The notes under the pieces were generated by a model. The model searched no databases, was not told the origin of the DNA, and saw only the letters and a program-made list of their open reading frames with translations. A stretch of 64,000 nucleotides of DNA from Methyloligella solikamskensis (lineage in GTDB: Bacteria > Pseudomonadota > Alphaproteobacteria > Rhizobiales > Methyloligellaceae), in NCBI RefSeq assembly GCF_042676065.1, contig NZ_JBHTJO010000001.1:1-64000 (forward strand), in the 5' to 3' direction. Positions 1 to 8,701 of this stretch are shown in pieces. The position numbers and the translations under genes were made by a program. Position 1 is the stretch's first letter; every line of letters begins with the position of its first letter.

Positions 1-627
1 GATGATGTCGAGGCCCATGGCGCGGGAGTACTCGATCACCTTCATGTAGACCGGGCGCAGGCTCTCGAACTGGTCGATGTGATAGCAGTAGGGGTTGGAG
101 TAGCCGCCGTTGGGCTGGCCGTTCTCATCCTTCTTCAGCCACATCATCTCCGGCTCGGTGCCGCAGCGCAGATGCAGGCCGTGCTTCTCCTGGAAGGTCT
201 CGTGGAGGCGGCGGAGATTGCCGCGTGAATCGGCGGTGAGGAAGGCACCCGGATCCTCACGCTCCTCGCGGTTGCGGAACAGCGTGCAGTAAAAGCGGCC
301 GACGCGCTTGTCCCAGGGGAGCTGGCAGAAGGTGTCGGGCTCGGGGATGCCGACCAGCTCGGCGGCCTCGGGGCCGTAGCCGAAATAGTCGCCGTTGCGG
401 TTCGTGAACAGATTGACCGTGGCGCCATAGACGAGCTGGAAGCCCTTCTTGGCGATGGACTCCCAATGGTCGGCCGGGATGCCCTTGCCGCAGATCCGGC
501 CCGTGATCGACGGGAACTGCAGATAGAGATACTCGATCCCAAGCTCGTCGATCTGCCGGCGAACCTCTTTCACCAGCTCAGCGCGGCCGGGGGCGTCTAC
601 AAAATTCTCAATGTCCGTCTTTGACAC
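1..627 (-). CDS. glutamine synthetase family protein (GlnT/gamma-glutamylmethylamide synthetase-like), partial
   Basis: The reading frame starts at a GTG at 627 and stays open to the window edge, giving the first 209 residues; the C-terminal catalytic part lies outside. A good Shine-Dalgarno (AGGGAGGA) sits about 5 bases before the GTG. The beta-grasp half of a glutamine synthetase is visible, with PDTFCQLPWDKRVGRF near residues 100-115 and CGTEPEMMWL where the catalytic domain begins. The family joins ammonia or an amine to the gamma-carboxyl of glutamate with ATP. Beside sarcosine-oxidase-like genes and a GlxA-type regulator, a GlnT or gamma-glutamylmethylamide synthetase role (N-methylglutamate pathway) is inferred. 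The family call is firm; the substrate is not. Confidence 0.85.
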   Translation of the reverse strand, partial: MSKTDIENFVDAPGRAELVKEVRRQIDELGIEYLYLQFPSITGRICGKGIPADHWESIAKKGFQLVYGATVNLFTNRNGDYFGYGPEAAELVGIPEPDTFCQLPWDKRVGRFYCTLFRNREEREDPGAFLTADSRGNLRRLHETFQEKHGLHLRCGTEPEMMWLKKDENGQPNGGYSNPYCYHIDQFESLRPVYMKVIEYSRAMGLDII

Positions 628-710
628 GGGTTCCTCCCTTTATGGTCCGGCGGACCCCTGAAGGAGCACCGCCTTCTTTCATTGACTTGTCTTCGGCGCT
701 TCCGTCGGCG

Positions 711-2069
711 TCAGCTCCAGGGGAACGGGCTGTGAGATGTCGGGTGCAGCTCGCCCTTCTCGAAGCGGTCGAAGCGGAACGGCTTCAGCAGGTCCTGCTC
801 GTCGCCCATGACCTCGTCGGCCACGAGCCGTCCGACGCCGAGCATCTTGTAGCCGTGGTTGCTGTCGGCGATGACGGTGGCGTTCTCGTTGAAGCGGTCG
901 AAGACCGGGAACGAGTCCGGCGTGAAGCAGCCGATGCCGCCGGATGGCTCCCGGTGATAACGGGGCATGGAGCCCTGGAAGCGCTTGTGGCAGTGGGCCA
1001 GCGCCGAGACCCACATGTGCGCGAAGTCGGGGCTGGAAACGAATTCCGGGCTCGCCGGACCGTAGGGGTCGATGGCGACCTCTTCCGCCGGGGTGGGCAC
1101 CTTGTAGGGCGCCGCACCACCCTGAACACCGCCGAAATGCCAGTCGGGCTTGTAGTAGATGCCCCACATCTTGTCGGTGATCATGCTGCCGTCGACGTCG
1201 GACATCAGCGGCGCGTCGGTGTCGACGTGGATGACCGGCGGGATCTTGCCGTCATTGGTCAGCAGGGTGTCGGGATCGACCTTGAGGACGCCCTCCTCCA
1301 GCTGCCAGAAGCGCCACATATCGACGCCTTCGGCGACCTGGCCGTCGGGGCTCTTGACCCGGATCTTGGTCGGCAGGCCGAGCATGTTCCAGAAGTCTCG
1401 GACCCATGGGCCGGCGCCGACGATGAGCTGATCGCAGCCGATGGTGCCGCGGTTCGTCTTCACGGCGCGTACCGCGGGCGAGCCGCTCTCGGTGATCAGC
1501 TCCAGCACTTCGGTGCCGGTGATGATCCGGACGCCGAGATCCTCGGCCTTCTTGGCCAGGCCGTACATGGATTTTGTGTTGTTGGCGTAGCCGCCGCGCT
1601 TCTCGTGGAGCACGGAGGTGATGCCTTGCGCCTGCCAGTCGTCGAAGAACCCGCGCATGTAGTTGGCGGAGTCCTTCTCTCCTTCGATGAAGACGCTCTC
1701 ATAGCCGATGGCCTGCTGCTCCCGATGGATCTGCGCGACGTCCTCGTGCATGGCCTCGCAGGAGATCTGCATGTAGCCGACCGGGTGGTAGCTGAAGGCT
1801 TTGGGGTCGCTTTCCCAGACATCGACGGAATGGGCCATGAGATTGCGCATGGCCGGCTGGAAGTAGTTGTTGCGCACCACGCCGCAGGCGATGCCCGAGG
1901 CGCCGGCGCCGATGCCGGCCTTGTCGAGAACCACGATGCGGCCCTCCACGCTTTCGCCCTTCTCTTGCAAGCGTTCGGCAAGCCGCCACGCGGCTGAAAG
2001 GCCGTGAATGCCGGCGCCGATAATTACGAACTCCGCATGCTCAGGAAACGACACTTGGATCCTCCCCAT
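711..2069 (-). CDS. FAD-dependent oxidoreductase (DAO / sarcosine oxidase beta-like)
   Basis: A 452-residue protein with an N-terminal dinucleotide fold (FVIIGAGIHGLSAAWRLAE, residues 14-32) and the GAGASGIACGVVRNNY segment typical of D-amino-acid oxidase / sarcosine oxidase flavoproteins, plus a C-terminal FTPDSFPVFDR and NHGYKMLGVG that complete the FAD site. It is expected to oxidise a secondary or N-methylated amine in the cytoplasm. It lies about 80 bases upstream of the glutamine-synthetase-family gene on the same strand, so the two probably form one transcript, divergent from the GntR gene. Its sequence is clearly distinct from the SoxB-like protein at 4176-5426, so it is a second flavoprotein and not a duplicate. 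The substrate cannot be read from the sequence. Confidence 0.8.
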   Translation of the reverse strand: MGRIQVSFPEHAEFVIIGAGIHGLSAAWRLAERLQEKGESVEGRIVVLDKAGIGAGASGIACGVVRNNYFQPAMRNLMAHSVDVWESDPKAFSYHPVGYMQISCEAMHEDVAQIHREQQAIGYESVFIEGEKDSANYMRGFFDDWQAQGITSVLHEKRGGYANNTKSMYGLAKKAEDLGVRIITGTEVLELITESGSPAVRAVKTNRGTIGCDQLIVGAGPWVRDFWNMLGLPTKIRVKSPDGQVAEGVDMWRFWQLEEGVLKVDPDTLLTNDGKIPPVIHVDTDAPLMSDVDGSMITDKMWGIYYKPDWHFGGVQGGAAPYKVPTPAEEVAIDPYGPASPEFVSSPDFAHMWVSALAHCHKRFQGSMPRYHREPSGGIGCFTPDSFPVFDRFNENATVIADSNHGYKMLGVGRLVADEVMGDEQDLLKPFRFDRFEKGELHPTSHSPFPWS

Positions 2070-2180
2070 TTGGCCGTTTCAACGGTCGGTCTGGCGCTTG
2101 TCCCGCTCTGGCACCGCCGTTGAATAAACCGCAACAATGAAGATGATCCTGTCCGCATATGATCCAAAAATCAAGCAGTT

Positions 2181-2340
2181 TTGGTCCACTTACTGCGGAA
2201 GGAGTAGTTTAAGGCTTGTTTTGGTTCTATATTGGTACTATAGTTTTCCCTATCGGCTGATAGCTTCTGGCTATGAATCGATTGGTATGCGACAACTTGA
2301 CACTAATCGGGCTAGGCTCGATCCCCCGTGGTATTGGTCC
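2181..2340 (+). promoter_or_regulatory. divergent control region with five TTGGT half-sites
   Basis: The non-coding stretch between the leftward oxidoreductase and the rightward GntR gene contains five same-strand copies of TTGGT[TCA][CT], starting at 2181, 2221, 2232, 2282 and 2334. Two are 11 bases apart, about one helical turn. The same half-site forms the palindrome at 4145-4156 and recurs at 13249. This is probably a binding region for one of the local regulators; which one is unknown. Confidence 0.4.
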
Positions 2341-2344
2341 ACAA

Positions 2345-3079
2345 ATGGAATTCACTTTGGCTCAGACAGAAAACGATTTTTCCTCCGATCCGACCCGCCC
2401 CTTGGAGACTTATTCGGGCTCTGCGGACCTCGCCGCGGTGCTCCGGCGCGACATCAAGGAGGGCCGTCTCGCCTCCCATGAAAGGCTGCTTTCGGAGCGC
2501 AAGATGGCGGATCAGTTCGGGGTCGCGCGCGGAACCGTCCGGGAGGCGCTGCGCCAGCTGGTGGATGAGGGGTTGGTGGAGATCAGGCGGGGCAGCGGCG
2601 CCTATGTGATCTTCGAGCCGCCGGAGCCTTCAAACGACATCATCGAGAACGCGCGTCCGCTGGAGCTGATGGATACGCGCTTTGCGGTGGAGCCTCATAT
2701 CTGCCGGCTGGCGGTGCTCCATGCCCGGCCCAAGGATCTCGCCTTTGCGGGCTCGCTCCTAGAAAAGATGGAAGCGAGCGAGAACGATCCGACCGCGTTC
2801 GCGGCGGCGGATACGGCTTTCCATACAAGGCTGGCGGAAAGCACCGGCAATTCGCTGCTGATCTGGTTTGTGGGTCAGATCAACTCCGTGCGGCATCAGC
2901 GGGAGTGGTCGATGATGCGCGAGATCACGCTGAGCGAGAACATGATCAAGGAATATAACCGGCAGCACCGGGCGATCCTGGAAGCCATCATGGCTCGCGA
3001 GCCGGAGCGGGCGGCGAATCTGATGAAGGAGCATCTGGAGACGGCGCGGCTGTCCCTGATGCGGTCCGCGGCGGCGTAG
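2345..3079 (+). CDS. GntR family transcriptional regulator (FadR/FCD type)
   Basis: Cytoplasmic DNA-binding regulator of about 244 residues. The winged helix is at roughly residues 25-90 (LSERKMADQFGVARGTVREALRQ followed by the GLVEIRRGSGAYV wing). The all-helical C-terminal FCD ligand domain follows, with the metal-ligand-type pattern DTAFHTRLAESTGN near the middle and QHRAILEAI near the end. A longer frame begins at 2273, but the ATG at 2345 fits the usual family length and the earlier part has no domain character. It probably controls the flanking amine-catabolism genes. Its 3' end overlaps the convergent GlxA-type gene by 92 bases. Confidence 0.85.
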   Translation: MEFTLAQTENDFSSDPTRPLETYSGSADLAAVLRRDIKEGRLASHERLLSERKMADQFGVARGTVREALRQLVDEGLVEIRRGSGAYVIFEPPEPSNDIIENARPLELMDTRFAVEPHICRLAVLHARPKDLAFAGSLLEKMEASENDPTAFAAADTAFHTRLAESTGNSLLIWFVGQINSVRHQREWSMMREITLSENMIKEYNRQHRAILEAIMAREPERAANLMKEHLETARLSLMRSAAA

Positions 3080-4130
3080 GTTCGCCCTCCTCCGGTTTCT
3101 TCGGTTTTCGAAACGCAGACGGGCTCGTGCCGAACTCGGTGCGAAACGCGGACGAGAAATGCGCCGAGTTGGCGAAGCCCGTGGCGAGGGCGATATCGGT
3201 CAGCGGCAAGGTGGATTGCTGCAGGAAATTGCGCGCAACATCAAGGCGCAGGCGCCGGTAGAAGGCCATGGTGCTGCGCCCCAGCCTTTCCCTGAAAAGA
3301 CGATTGAGCTGCCGCGGGCTGGTGCCGGCAAGGGTTGCGAGCTGCGCCAGGCGCAACGGGTCGGCCACATGGTTCTCCATGGCCTCGATGGCCTGGATGA
3401 CGGCCGCCTCGGTCGTGCCGTGACGTTCCACCAATCCGGACCGCTGGGGGCCGCCGGACGGGCGCACCTCCGTATGCATGAACCAATCCGAAATCGCGCG
3501 TGCGAAATCGGGCCCCTGGCGCTCGGCTAGGAGCGCGTACATCAGGTCCAGCGGCGCAGTACCGCCGGCCGAGGTGATGCGGTCGCGATCGACCACATAA
3601 AGGGTGCGCTCGATCAGAAGCTCGGGATAGATCTCGGCCAGCGCTCCGGCATGCTCCCAGTGCACGGTCATGCGGCGGCCGGCCATGACGCCTGCAAGCG
3701 CCAGGATGACTGGTCCGCCGGACACGCCGCCGAGACGTACGCCGTGTCGGCCCAGGGAGCGCAGCCAGCTGAAGCTGTGCTCGTCTTCGAAACTCACGGG
3801 ATCGCCGCCCGCCACGACCAGCACCAGATCGAAATCAAAGTCGACGCCGATTTCCGCATCCGCTTCGATACGGGCACCGCTTGAGCTGGTGGCGAAGGCG
3901 CCTGCGGGCGCGGCATGGCTGATCTCGTAGACCCGCCGGCCGGCGAGCAGGTTGGCCGCCCGGAGCGGCTCTACGGCGGCCGCGTAGGACATCAGGGCGA
4001 AGCCATCGATCAGCAGAAAGCAGATTCGGTAGGCGTCGCTCTCCCTATCCGGTTCGCGATTTCCCTTTCCGTCGGCGCTGTCCATTTCCTGCAAATATCC
4101 GTCGACTTTAGAAAAGTCAATTCGTCGCAT
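2988..4130 (-). CDS. GlxA family transcriptional regulator (DJ-1/PfpI domain + AraC HTH)
   Basis: The N-terminal half (about residues 34-210) is a class I amidotransferase-like DJ-1/PfpI sensor domain (YRICFLLIDGFALMSYAAAVEPLRAAN, VVAGGDP, GVSGGPVILALAG). The C-terminal half (about 250-345) is an AraC DNA-binding domain with two helix-turn-helices (LAQLATLAGTSPRQLNRLF and LTDIALATGFANSAHFSSAF). This architecture is that of GlxA, and of GbdR-type regulators of methylamine, glycine betaine and sarcosine genes. The start could also be the ATG at 4085, which has GCAGGAA in front. The last 31 or so residues are a proline/serine-rich tail coded entirely opposite the 3' end of the GntR gene, which looks like a late extension of the frame. 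Confidence 0.88.
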   Translation of the reverse strand: MRRIDFSKVDGYLQEMDSADGKGNREPDRESDAYRICFLLIDGFALMSYAAAVEPLRAANLLAGRRVYEISHAAPAGAFATSSSGARIEADAEIGVDFDFDLVLVVAGGDPVSFEDEHSFSWLRSLGRHGVRLGGVSGGPVILALAGVMAGRRMTVHWEHAGALAEIYPELLIERTLYVVDRDRITSAGGTAPLDLMYALLAERQGPDFARAISDWFMHTEVRPSGGPQRSGLVERHGTTEAAVIQAIEAMENHVADPLRLAQLATLAGTSPRQLNRLFRERLGRSTMAFYRRLRLDVARNFLQQSTLPLTDIALATGFANSAHFSSAFRTEFGTSPSAFRKPKKPEEGEPTPPRTASGTAAPSPDAPSSDSPPAPAREP

Positions 4131-4144
4131 CCGATTCTAGCGTT

Positions 4145-4156
4145 TGGTTCGAACCA
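4145..4156. promoter_or_regulatory. 12-bp perfect palindrome, candidate operator
   Basis: TGGTTCGAACCA is a perfect palindrome in the gap between the divergent GlxA-type regulator and the soxB/mgdA-like gene, 20 bases before the ATG at 4176. The half-site TTGGTTC also occurs at 2221 and 13249. Its position suggests control of both divergent genes. Confidence 0.5.
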
Positions 4157-4175
4157 GACGGAGCGTTTGCAGTCC

Positions 4176-5426
4176 ATGCGGTACTCAGCTTTCAAGATCC
4201 TCAGCGAAGGCCTGAAGGGCAACAAGGGTTGGACGCGCCAATGGCGCGACCCGGAGCCCCGCAAGGAATACGACGTAGTGATCGTCGGCGCCGGCGGCCA
4301 CGGTCTGGCCACCGCCTACTACCTCGCCAAGGAATTCGGCATCACCAATGTGGCGGTGCTGGAAAAGGGGTGGCTGGGCTCCGGCAATATCGGCCGCAAC
4401 ACGACGATCATCCGCTCCAACTACCTGCTCGAAGGCAACGAGCCCTTCTACGAGTTCTCCATGAAGCTCTGGGAAGGGCTGGAGCAGGACCTGAACTACA
4501 ACGCCATGGTCTCCCAGCGGGGGATCATCAATCTCTACCATAATGACGGACAGCAGGCGGCCTACTTGCGTCGCGCTAACGCCATGCGCATGGCAGGCGC
4601 CGACTCGGTCATGCTGAACAAGGAAGAGCTGCAGAAGATCTGCCCCTTCCTCGATTACGAGAACGCCCGTTTCCCCATCAAGGGCGGCATCATGCAGCCG
4701 CGCGGCGGCACGGTGCGTCATGATGCGGTGGCCTGGGGCTATGCCCGCGGCGCAGACGAGCGCGGCGTCGACATCATCCAGAACTGCGAGGTCACGGGCT
4801 TCCAGATCAAGAACGGCGTCTGCTCAGGGGTCGAGACGAGCCGCGGCCCCATCAAGGCGAAGAAGGTGGCGGTCTGCGTGGCCGGCTCCTCGAGCCGCGT
4901 GATGGAGAAGGCCGGCATCCGGCTGCCCATCGAGAGCCATGTGCTGCAGGCCTTCGTGAGCGAGGGTCTGAAGCCCATCGTGCCCGGCGTGGTGACCTTC
5001 GGCGCCGGCCATTTCTACGTCAGTCAGTCCGACAAGGGCGGCCTGGTCTTCGGCGGCGATCTCGACGGCTACAACACCTATGCCCAGCGCGGCGGTCTTC
5101 CCGTGGTGGAGGATGTCTGCGAGGGCGGCATGGCGATCATGCCGATGATCGGCCGCGCCCGCCTGCTGCGGAGCTGGGGCGGCATCATGGACATGTCCAT
5201 GGACGGCTCTCCCTTCATCGACCACACGCCGGTGGACGGGCTCTATTTCAATGGCGGCTGGTGCTACGGCGGCTTCAAAGCCACGCCGGCTTCCGGCTTC
5301 TGCTACGCGCATCTCATCGCCAAGGACGAGCCTCACGAGGTGGCCACGGCCTACCGGCTCGACCGCTTCCGGCGCGGCGCGATGATCGACGAGAAGGGCA
5401 TGGGCGCCCAACCGAACCTCCACTAG
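4176..5426 (+). CDS. soxB: sarcosine oxidase beta subunit-like / N-methylglutamate dehydrogenase subunit A
   Basis: Flavoprotein subunit of 416 residues, the usual SoxB length. The ATG at 4176 is chosen because it starts the conserved MRYSAFKILSEGL N-terminus; an in-frame extension upstream runs antisense into the GlxA-type gene. The FAD-binding motif VVIVGAGGHGLATAYYLAKE is near residue 35 and the active-site region LGSGNIGRNTTIIRSNY near 70. It heads a four-gene operon (beta, delta, alpha, gamma order). The complex oxidises an N-methyl group, passing the carbon to tetrahydrofolate. The same subunit set serves as N-methylglutamate dehydrogenase (mgdABCD) in methylamine users; the nearby glutamine-synthetase-family gene favours that reading without proving it. 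Confidence 0.85.
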   Translation: MRYSAFKILSEGLKGNKGWTRQWRDPEPRKEYDVVIVGAGGHGLATAYYLAKEFGITNVAVLEKGWLGSGNIGRNTTIIRSNYLLEGNEPFYEFSMKLWEGLEQDLNYNAMVSQRGIINLYHNDGQQAAYLRRANAMRMAGADSVMLNKEELQKICPFLDYENARFPIKGGIMQPRGGTVRHDAVAWGYARGADERGVDIIQNCEVTGFQIKNGVCSGVETSRGPIKAKKVAVCVAGSSSRVMEKAGIRLPIESHVLQAFVSEGLKPIVPGVVTFGAGHFYVSQSDKGGLVFGGDLDGYNTYAQRGGLPVVEDVCEGGMAIMPMIGRARLLRSWGGIMDMSMDGSPFIDHTPVDGLYFNGGWCYGGFKATPASGFCYAHLIAKDEPHEVATAYRLDRFRRGAMIDEKGMGAQPNLH

Positions 5427-5453
5427 TCAGTACGGAACCAGGCAGATCCGACC

Positions 5454-5741
5454 ATGATCATCGACCACCCTCTTCTCGGCCCGCGCGACTCGGCAGAGTT
5501 TGTCTATCTCGGTGACGCCTGCCTGATCGAGCGTCCGGACTGGGAAGCCGAGAATGCACAGGATGCGTTCCACGACTATCTCTATCTGCGCGACAACCCG
5601 GCGGGCGAGCATCGCGAGCTGTGGTTTCACGAGCAGGGCGACCGCTCCTGGCTGGTCGTGACGCGCAACACCCTCACCCACGAAATCACGAAGGTCGAGC
5701 TTGCCCGGGATGTCGCCCGTGCGCTCGGACGGAGCAAATGA
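5454..5741 (+). CDS. soxD: sarcosine oxidase delta subunit-like / N-methylglutamate dehydrogenase subunit B
   Basis: A 95-residue protein with the delta-subunit pattern GPRDSAEFVYLGDA near the N-terminus and RSWLVVTRNTLTHEI near the C-terminus. In classical SoxD a Cys-x-x-Cys pair just before GPRD and a downstream His and Cys bind zinc. Here the first pair reads HPLL and the later Cys position is Asp, so the zinc site looks lost or rebuilt. It lies 27 bases after the beta subunit, and its stop overlaps the start of the alpha subunit (ATGA), so translation is coupled. The identity rests on these motifs and on operon position. Confidence 0.82.
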   Translation: MIIDHPLLGPRDSAEFVYLGDACLIERPDWEAENAQDAFHDYLYLRDNPAGEHRELWFHEQGDRSWLVVTRNTLTHEITKVELARDVARALGRSK

Positions 5742-8701
5742 GCGAGAACGGTTCGCGTCAGTCCAATCGTCTTTCCGGCGGCCTCGTCGATCGCGGCCGG
5801 ACCCTGGGCTTCACCTTCAACGGCACCCGCTATCAGGGCTTCGAAGGCGACACGGTCGCCTCGGCTCTGGTGGCCAACGGCGTGAAGCTTGTCGGCCGGT
5901 CGTTCAAGTATCACCGGCCGCGGGGCATTCTGACAGCGGGCTCCGAAGAGCCGAATGCGCTGCTCACCATAGGAGAGGGCGCGTGGACGGAGCCCAACAC
6001 CCGCGCTACGGTGGCGGAGCTCTATGACGGGCTTGCCGCAAAGAGCCAGAACCATCGCGGACCGCTCGGCTTCGACGTGATGGCGGTGAACGACTTCCTG
6101 TCGCCGTTCCTGTCGGCCGGCTTCTACTACAAGACATTCATGTGGCCTCGCTCCTTCTGGGAGAAGGTCTACGAGCCGCTGATCCGGAACTCCGCGGGCC
6201 TTGGCGCGCTTTCCGGCGAGCCGGACCCCTCGACCTACGACAAGGGTTTTCTCCATTGCGACGTGCTGGTGATCGGCGCCGGTCCTGCAGGGCTGATGGC
6301 GGCCAAGACCGCGGCACTTTCTGGCGCGCGGGTCATCCTGGCCGATGAAGATTTCCGCCTCGGCGGCAGGCTGAACTCCGAGACCTACGAGATCGACGGA
6401 CAGCCCGGTGCCGAGTGGGCGAAAGAGATCGTCCGCGAGCTTTCGGAGATGGACAATGTGCGGGTGATGCCGCGCACGACCGTCTACGGATCCTACGATC
6501 ACGGCATCTACGGCGCGCTGGAACGTGCCGGCGACCATCTGCCTGAGAATGGCGGCAAGCCGCGGCAGATCCTGTGGCGCATCTATTCCAAGCGCGCGAT
6601 CCTGTGCGCCGGCGCTATCGAGCGTCCCATCGCTTTCGGCGACAACGACCGGCCGGGAATCATGCTGGCGAGCGCGGTGCGCTCCTACGTGAACCGCTGG
6701 GCCGCGGCGCCGGGCAAGCGGATCGCCATCTTCACCACCAATGACGACGGGTGGCGGACAGCTTCGGATCTGGCCTCCAAGGGCATCGAGATCGCGGCGG
6801 TGATCGACCCGCGAACCGGGACCGCGCCCTATCAGATTCCGAACGCGCAGATCTTCATGGGCGATGCGGTCGCCGGCACCTATGGCCGGAAAGGCATCAC
6901 CCAGATCGCGCTGGCGGGCGGGCGCGAGATCCCGGTCGATTGCCTCGCGGTCTCCGGCGGCTGGAGCCCCAATCTGCAGCTCACCTGCCATCAGCGCGGC
7001 CGCCCCGCCTGGCGGGAGGATATCGCTGCCTTCGTGCCGGACCAGGGGATGCCCGTCGGCATGAGCGTGGCGGGCGCCGCCAATGGCGGGCTTTCGCTTC
7101 AGTCGGCCCTGACCGAAGGGCTGGCCCAGGCCAACGCGGCCCTGAAGGATCTCGGCTTCAAGACGGGCCCGCAGGCCGCGCCCAAATCCGACGACGAGCA
7201 GATCGCGGTGACGCCCTTCTTCTACGTGAAGGAAAGCACGTCGCGCGCCTGGGTCGATCAGCAGAACGACGTCACGGTCAAGGACGTGAAGCTGGCCCAT
7301 CAGGAAGGCTTCCAGTCCGTCGAGCATCTGAAGCGTTACACCACGCTCGGCATGGCGACCGATCAGGGCAAGACGGCCAATGTGGTCGGCCTCGCGATCA
7401 TGGCCGACCAGCGGGGCATCAGCATTCCCGAAGCCGGCACGACCATCTTCCGCCCGCCCTATACGCCTGTGCCGATTGGCGCGCTTGCGGGGCGTGCGCG
7501 GGGCAAGGAGTTCCGTCCCTACCGCCTGACGCCGAGCCATAGCTGGGCCGAGGAGCAAGGCGCCTCCTTCGTGGAGGTCGGCATGTGGATGCGGGCCCAG
7601 TATTTCCCGAAACCCGGCGACAAGAGCTGGCGCGAGACGGTCGACCGTGAGGTCGAGACCACGCGCAACTCGGTTGGCATCTGCGATGTGACCACGCTCG
7701 GCAAGATCGACATTCAGGGCCGCGACGCCGCGGAGTTCCTGAACCGGGTTTACATCAACGGTTTCGCCAAGCTGGCGGTGGGCAAGACCCGTTATGGCAT
7801 GATGCTACGCGAGGACGGCATAGCCGTGGATGACGGGACCACCGCCCGGCTTGGCGAAACGCATTACGTGATGACCACGACGACGGCGAATGCCGGGCCG
7901 GTGTTCCGCCATCTGGAGTTCTGCCGCCAATGCCTGTGGCCGGATCTGGACGTGCATCTGATCTCGACCACGGACGGCTGGGCACAGTTTGCCGTGGCCG
8001 GCCCGAACTCGCGCAAGCTTCTCCAGAAGGTCGTCGATTCCGACACGGATCTTTCCAATGAAGGCTTCCCCTTCATGGCGTGCTCGGAGATCACGGTCTG
8101 CGGCGGCACGCCCGGGCGTCTGTTCCGCATCTCGTTCTCCGGCGAGCTCGCCTACGAGATTGCGGTGCCGGCCCGTTATGGCGATGCGCTGATCCGCGCG
8201 CTCATCAAGGCTGGCGAGGAATTCGGGGCGGCGCCTTACGGCACCGAAGCGCTGGGCGTGATGCGTATCGAGAAGGGCCATGCGGCGGGCGCAGAGCTGC
8301 CCGGCACGACCACGGCCCAGAATCTCGGCATGGGCGGCATGATCTCCAAGAAGAAAGACTGCATTGGCAACACGCTTTCCGAGCGGCCCGAGCTCAATCG
8401 CGAGGATGGCCTGCGGCTCGTCGGCTTCCGCCCGGTGGATCGCGGTCAGCAGCTCAAGGCCGGCTGGCACTTCCTGTCCAAGGGGTCGCCCGCCGACATG
8501 GCCCATGACGAGGGGTGGATGACGTCGGTCGCCTTCTCCCCGTCCCTCGGCCATTCCATCGGCCTCGGCTTCATCAAGAGCGGCAGCGACCGCATGGGCG
8601 AGATCGTCCGCGCTGTGAGCCCCGCGACCAATGTCGACATCGAGGTGGAGATTGTCTCGCCTCACTTCATCGATCCCGAAGGAGAGCGTCTCCGTGTCTG
8701 A
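5738..8701 (+). CDS. soxA: sarcosine oxidase alpha subunit-like / N-methylglutamate dehydrogenase subunit C
   Basis: A large subunit of 987 residues, the usual SoxA length. It starts at the ATG that overlaps the delta stop. Domains in order are: an N-terminal ferredoxin-like domain (TFNGTRYQGFEGDTVASAL, then SFKYHRPRGI, residues 20-65) that lacks an FeS cysteine set; an FAD/NAD-binding fold (DVLVIGAGPAGLMAAKTAA, about 175-195); and a C-terminal GcvT-type aminomethyltransferase domain (about 600-980, with KGHAAGAELPGTTTAQNLG) that binds tetrahydrofolate and captures the oxidised methyl group as methylene-THF. It acts as a cytoplasmic complex with the other three subunits. Confidence 0.88.
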   Translation: MSENGSRQSNRLSGGLVDRGRTLGFTFNGTRYQGFEGDTVASALVANGVKLVGRSFKYHRPRGILTAGSEEPNALLTIGEGAWTEPNTRATVAELYDGLAAKSQNHRGPLGFDVMAVNDFLSPFLSAGFYYKTFMWPRSFWEKVYEPLIRNSAGLGALSGEPDPSTYDKGFLHCDVLVIGAGPAGLMAAKTAALSGARVILADEDFRLGGRLNSETYEIDGQPGAEWAKEIVRELSEMDNVRVMPRTTVYGSYDHGIYGALERAGDHLPENGGKPRQILWRIYSKRAILCAGAIERPIAFGDNDRPGIMLASAVRSYVNRWAAAPGKRIAIFTTNDDGWRTASDLASKGIEIAAVIDPRTGTAPYQIPNAQIFMGDAVAGTYGRKGITQIALAGGREIPVDCLAVSGGWSPNLQLTCHQRGRPAWREDIAAFVPDQGMPVGMSVAGAANGGLSLQSALTEGLAQANAALKDLGFKTGPQAAPKSDDEQIAVTPFFYVKESTSRAWVDQQNDVTVKDVKLAHQEGFQSVEHLKRYTTLGMATDQGKTANVVGLAIMADQRGISIPEAGTTIFRPPYTPVPIGALAGRARGKEFRPYRLTPSHSWAEEQGASFVEVGMWMRAQYFPKPGDKSWRETVDREVETTRNSVGICDVTTLGKIDIQGRDAAEFLNRVYINGFAKLAVGKTRYGMMLREDGIAVDDGTTARLGETHYVMTTTTANAGPVFRHLEFCRQCLWPDLDVHLISTTDGWAQFAVAGPNSRKLLQKVVDSDTDLSNEGFPFMACSEITVCGGTPGRLFRISFSGELAYEIAVPARYGDALIRALIKAGEEFGAAPYGTEALGVMRIEKGHAAGAELPGTTTAQNLGMGGMISKKKDCIGNTLSERPELNREDGLRLVGFRPVDRGQQLKAGWHFLSKGSPADMAHDEGWMTSVAFSPSLGHSIGLGFIKSGSDRMGEIVRAVSPATNVDIEVEIVSPHFIDPEGERLRV

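Noticed and set aside
621..1997. Long plus-strand open frame (458 codons) opposite the FAD oxidoreductase
   Set aside because: It is antisense to a gene with clear flavoprotein motifs and has Arg/Val/Asp/His-rich composition with no domain; a by-product of high GC.
5627..7558. 643-codon minus-strand frame opposite the soxA-like gene
   Set aside because: The plus strand codes a well-conserved 987-residue subunit in a coupled operon; the antisense frame has no recognisable domain.
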